A stretch of 15,988 bases of DNA, taken from Dysgonamonadaceae bacterium. GTDB lineage: Bacteria > Bacteroidota > Bacteroidia > Bacteroidales > Azobacteroidaceae. The stretch covers positions 1 to 15,988 of the forward strand of contig JAIRKG010000129.1 in the NCBI GenBank assembly GCA_031260235.1, given 5' to 3'. The stretch's first letter is position 1. Every line of letters begins with the position of its first letter. The position numbers were made by a program, and so were the translations under genes. A model generated the notes under the pieces. That model was not told the origin of the DNA. It ran no database searches and saw nothing but the letters and a program-made list of their open reading frames with translations. Positions 14,997 to 15,988 of this stretch are shown here, one piece after another.

Positions 14997-15071
14997 CATC
15001 ATTGCGAGCCGCGATAGCGGCGCGGCAATCCAGAGAAAAACCCCACCCCGTCATTGCCCCCCTGCCTCGCC
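14997..15071. repeat. type A repeat plus truncated copy upstream of mntA
   Basis: A full type A unit at 14997-15044 contains the nested arms ATTGC/GCAAT and GCCGC-GATA-GCGGC and the trailing CAGAGAAA. A partial unit starting CGTCATTGCC follows at 15049-15071. They separate the toxin-antitoxin pair from the tiny transcription unit and the nuclease-like gene. Confidence 0.85.
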
Positions 15072-15135
15072 AACGTCCGCTTTGCTTTGATAAGGGTCTT
15101 TTTCTCTATATTCCCCAAAAAAATCTGCGATTTTC

Positions 15136-15165
15136 TTTGCAATTTGAAAAATGTTAGTACCTTTG
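15136..15165 (+). promoter_or_regulatory. strong promoter with no gene downstream
   Basis: TTTG at 15136-15139 and TACCTTTG at 15158-15165, with an 18-base spacer, are among the best matches to the Bacteroidetes promoter in this window. Only a 13-codon frame and a hairpin follow before the convergent nuclease-like gene. Confidence 0.6.
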
Positions 15166-15173
15166 TAGTGGGA

Positions 15174-15215
15174 ATGACCAATATTAAGTTATGTCTTCTC
15201 CCCCAAAATCAATAG
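15174..15215 (+). CDS. possible 13-codon leaderless peptide or gene remnant
   Basis: An ATG eight bases after the -7 box opens a 13-codon frame (MTNIKLCLLPQNQ) ending in TAG at 15213-15215, inside the left arm of the hairpin at 15211-15238. It could be a tiny leaderless peptide, the first codons of a deleted gene, or meaningless sequence within a small RNA. Nothing in the peptide is recognised. Confidence that it is translated is low. Confidence 0.2.
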   Translation: MTNIKLCLLPQNQ

Positions 15216-15238
15216 GCGATAAGCAATTATCGCCTATT
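15211..15238. terminator. perfect 12-bp hairpin, likely two-way terminator
   Basis: AATAGGCGATAA (15211-15222) and TTATCGCCTATT (15227-15238) pair perfectly around the loop GCAA. The rightward side is followed by U-rich TATATTTTATT and the leftward side by GATTTTGG. The stop codon of the nuclease-like gene (TAG, 15236-15234 on the minus strand) and that of the 13-codon frame fall at mirror positions in the two arms. Confidence 0.75.
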
Positions 15239-15734
15239 TATATTTTATTAACCGACCGTTCTCGTCTAAATAATACAGCGTTGGAATCATATCAAGTTTG
15301 CCGAATTTTGAAAATCGTCCATAAGCTCTTCTGTAACCTTTTTCAATAATACCCATATTTATTCCATTGGTGAAATAAAAAATAACATTATTTGCTTTTT
15401 TTCCATTCCAGATAGAATCCATTATGCTGCCGGATGTATAGGCAATGATACTCTTAATATCCCATGTCTGGTTATCAAATTTAATATCAGGATGTTTTGT
15501 GTTTTGTCCCTTTTCGGTTAAAAATTCGACCTGTTTACCTTCTTGTGCGAGCAATTTTCCGACTTCTTTTTCATATTTTCCCCCGATAGTTGAAAAATGA
15601 TGATCTTTATGATAAACATTGTAACCGCCGCTATATGTATCAAAATATGCTTTTTCCCACTCGCTTCCATAAGAGTTATATTTCTCGGCGGCGGCTTTTC
15701 TTATTTCCATCTGTTTTGGAATAATGGTTATCAT
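15234..15734 (-). CDS. orphan PD-(D/E)xK nuclease-like protein, toxin-domain type
   Basis: This 166-residue protein has a PD-(D/E)xK-like active-site pattern. Glu55 lies in GGKYEKEVGKLL, Pro82-Asp83 in KHPDIKF, and Asp92-Ile-Lys94 in TWDIKSI. The overall layout, an aromatic-rich lead-in (YGSEWEKAYFDTYSGGYNVY) followed by the nuclease core, resembles C-terminal toxin domains of contact-dependent inhibition (CdiA tRNase-like) or of phage and conjugative effector proteins. Here it stands alone with its own promoter, without a carrier protein, signal peptide or recognisable immunity gene. It may be a solitary toxin, a defence nuclease, or a domain cut loose from a larger gene. The frame extends upstream to 15806, but a TATCTTTG box at 15744-15751 excludes that start. 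ATG at 15734 or 15710 is likely. Base use is more AT-rich than in the housekeeping genes. Confidence 0.6.
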   Translation of the reverse strand: MITIIPKQMEIRKAAAEKYNSYGSEWEKAYFDTYSGGYNVYHKDHHFSTIGGKYEKEVGKLLAQEGKQVEFLTEKGQNTKHPDIKFDNQTWDIKSIIAYTSGSIMDSIWNGKKANNVIFYFTNGINMGIIEKGYRRAYGRFSKFGKLDMIPTLYYLDENGRLIKYK

Positions 15735-15743
15735 TGTTTTTTG

Positions 15744-15751
15744 CAAAGATA
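15744..15751 (-). promoter_or_regulatory. -7 box of the nuclease-like gene
   Basis: On the minus strand this reads TATCTTTG, a perfect TAnnTTTG box, ending nine bases before the ATG at 15734. The mRNA would have almost no leader if that ATG is used, or a leader of about 26 bases with the ATG at 15710. Confidence 0.55.
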
Positions 15752-15800
15752 AGGAAAATACTTTATTTCTCTGACCCCCCCAACGCACTTCGGAGGCGTC

Positions 15801-15896
15801 CGTCACCCGGAGCCGCGAAGCGGCGCGGCAATCCAGAGAAAACCCACCTCGTCATTGCGAGCCGCGATAGCGGCGCGGCAATCCAGAGAAAAACCC
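15801..15896. repeat. two tandem type A repeats
   Basis: Copies at 15801-15843 and 15850-15896 share GCGGCGCGGCAATCCAGAGA. The first has CGTCACCCGGAGCCGCGAAG in place of the usual start, so it has diverged. Both read rightward and lie upstream of the nuclease-like gene. Confidence 0.85.
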
Positions 15897-15901
15897 CGCC
15901 C

Positions 15902-15988
15902 CGTCATTGCGAGCGAAGCGAAGCAATCCATTTTTAATGACGTGTTTCTTTTCTGGATTGCTTCACTGCTGCGCAGTTCGCAATGACG
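15902..15988. repeat. 87-bp palindromic pair of type B repeats at the right edge
   Basis: A rightward copy at 15902-15930 (CGTCATTGCGAGCGAAGCG to CAATCCA) faces a leftward copy at 15953-15988 that ends TCGCAATGACG. Outer 11-base arms (15902-15912 and 15978-15988) and inner 11-base arms (15920-15930 and 15954-15964) are perfectly complementary. The element ends exactly at the window edge and may continue beyond it. Confidence 0.85.

Noticed and set aside
14926..15054. 43-residue N-terminal extension of the MntA-like protein
   Set aside because: It is encoded by a dispersed repeat and the promoter region, and lacks similarity to the nucleotidyltransferase family.
15735..15806. 24-residue extension of the nuclease-like protein
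   Set aside because: A perfect promoter box lies within it at 15744-15751.
15734..15937. Rightward open frame across the repeats near the right edge
   Set aside because: The translation is a known kind of artefact produced by this repeat family (HCERSEAI-like peptides). The same applies to rightward frames at 5801-6068 and 14101-14379.
14158..15988. Repeats considered as a CRISPR array
   Set aside because: Units are irregularly spaced, occur in both orientations, differ in their cores, and are separated by whole genes. No cas gene is visible.

Overview
This window looks like chromosome from a member of the Bacteroidetes, probably order Bacteroidales. The evidence is: sigma factor -7 boxes of the TAnnTTTG type in front of most genes, very few Shine-Dalgarno sites, a Bacteroidetes-type serine palmitoyltransferase, an HU-CCDC81 family membrane protein, a Wza-like lipoprotein with a C-terminal membrane helix, and many copies of a short dispersed repeat. 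Base composition is moderate and becomes AT-rich at the right end. No species can be named from the sequence alone.

Positions 1-5164, minus strand: the promoter-proximal part of a surface-polysaccharide operon, read right to left as wza-like export lipoprotein, Wzz-like chain-length/co-polymerase protein, Wzx-like flippase and a Wzy-like polymerase that runs off the left edge. Genes are 12-15 bp apart or overlap by 4 bp, so they are almost certainly co-transcribed. Together they would flip lipid-linked repeat units, polymerise them, set chain length and export the chain.

Positions 5272-13658: mostly housekeeping genes in small units. They are an HU-CCDC81 protein lacking the usual SPOR domain; an ArgD-type aminotransferase coupled by a 4-bp overlap to an LPS-kinase-like protein; an OmpR-family response regulator with a degenerate receiver; cysteine synthase; dnaX; serine palmitoyltransferase; and a PAP2 lipid phosphatase resembling the family that includes LpxF. 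The last two are divergent and share a promoter region with a clear palindrome. dnaX carries a run of ten A exactly where the gamma/tau split would be expected, with stops close by in both shifted frames.

Positions 13698-15988: accessory-looking DNA. It holds a small helix-turn-helix protein, an MntA/HepT toxin-antitoxin pair, an orphan PD-(D/E)xK nuclease-like protein, and a tiny promoter-to-terminator unit convergent with it. About ten copies or fragments of one palindromic repeat family lie between these genes. Another repeat pair sits at 5871-5970.

There is no gene-free stretch above 300 bases. The longest gaps (5836-6064, 14041-14309, 15735-15988) are mostly repeat copies and terminators. 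I saw no rRNA, tRNA, CRISPR array, transposase or phage structural gene.
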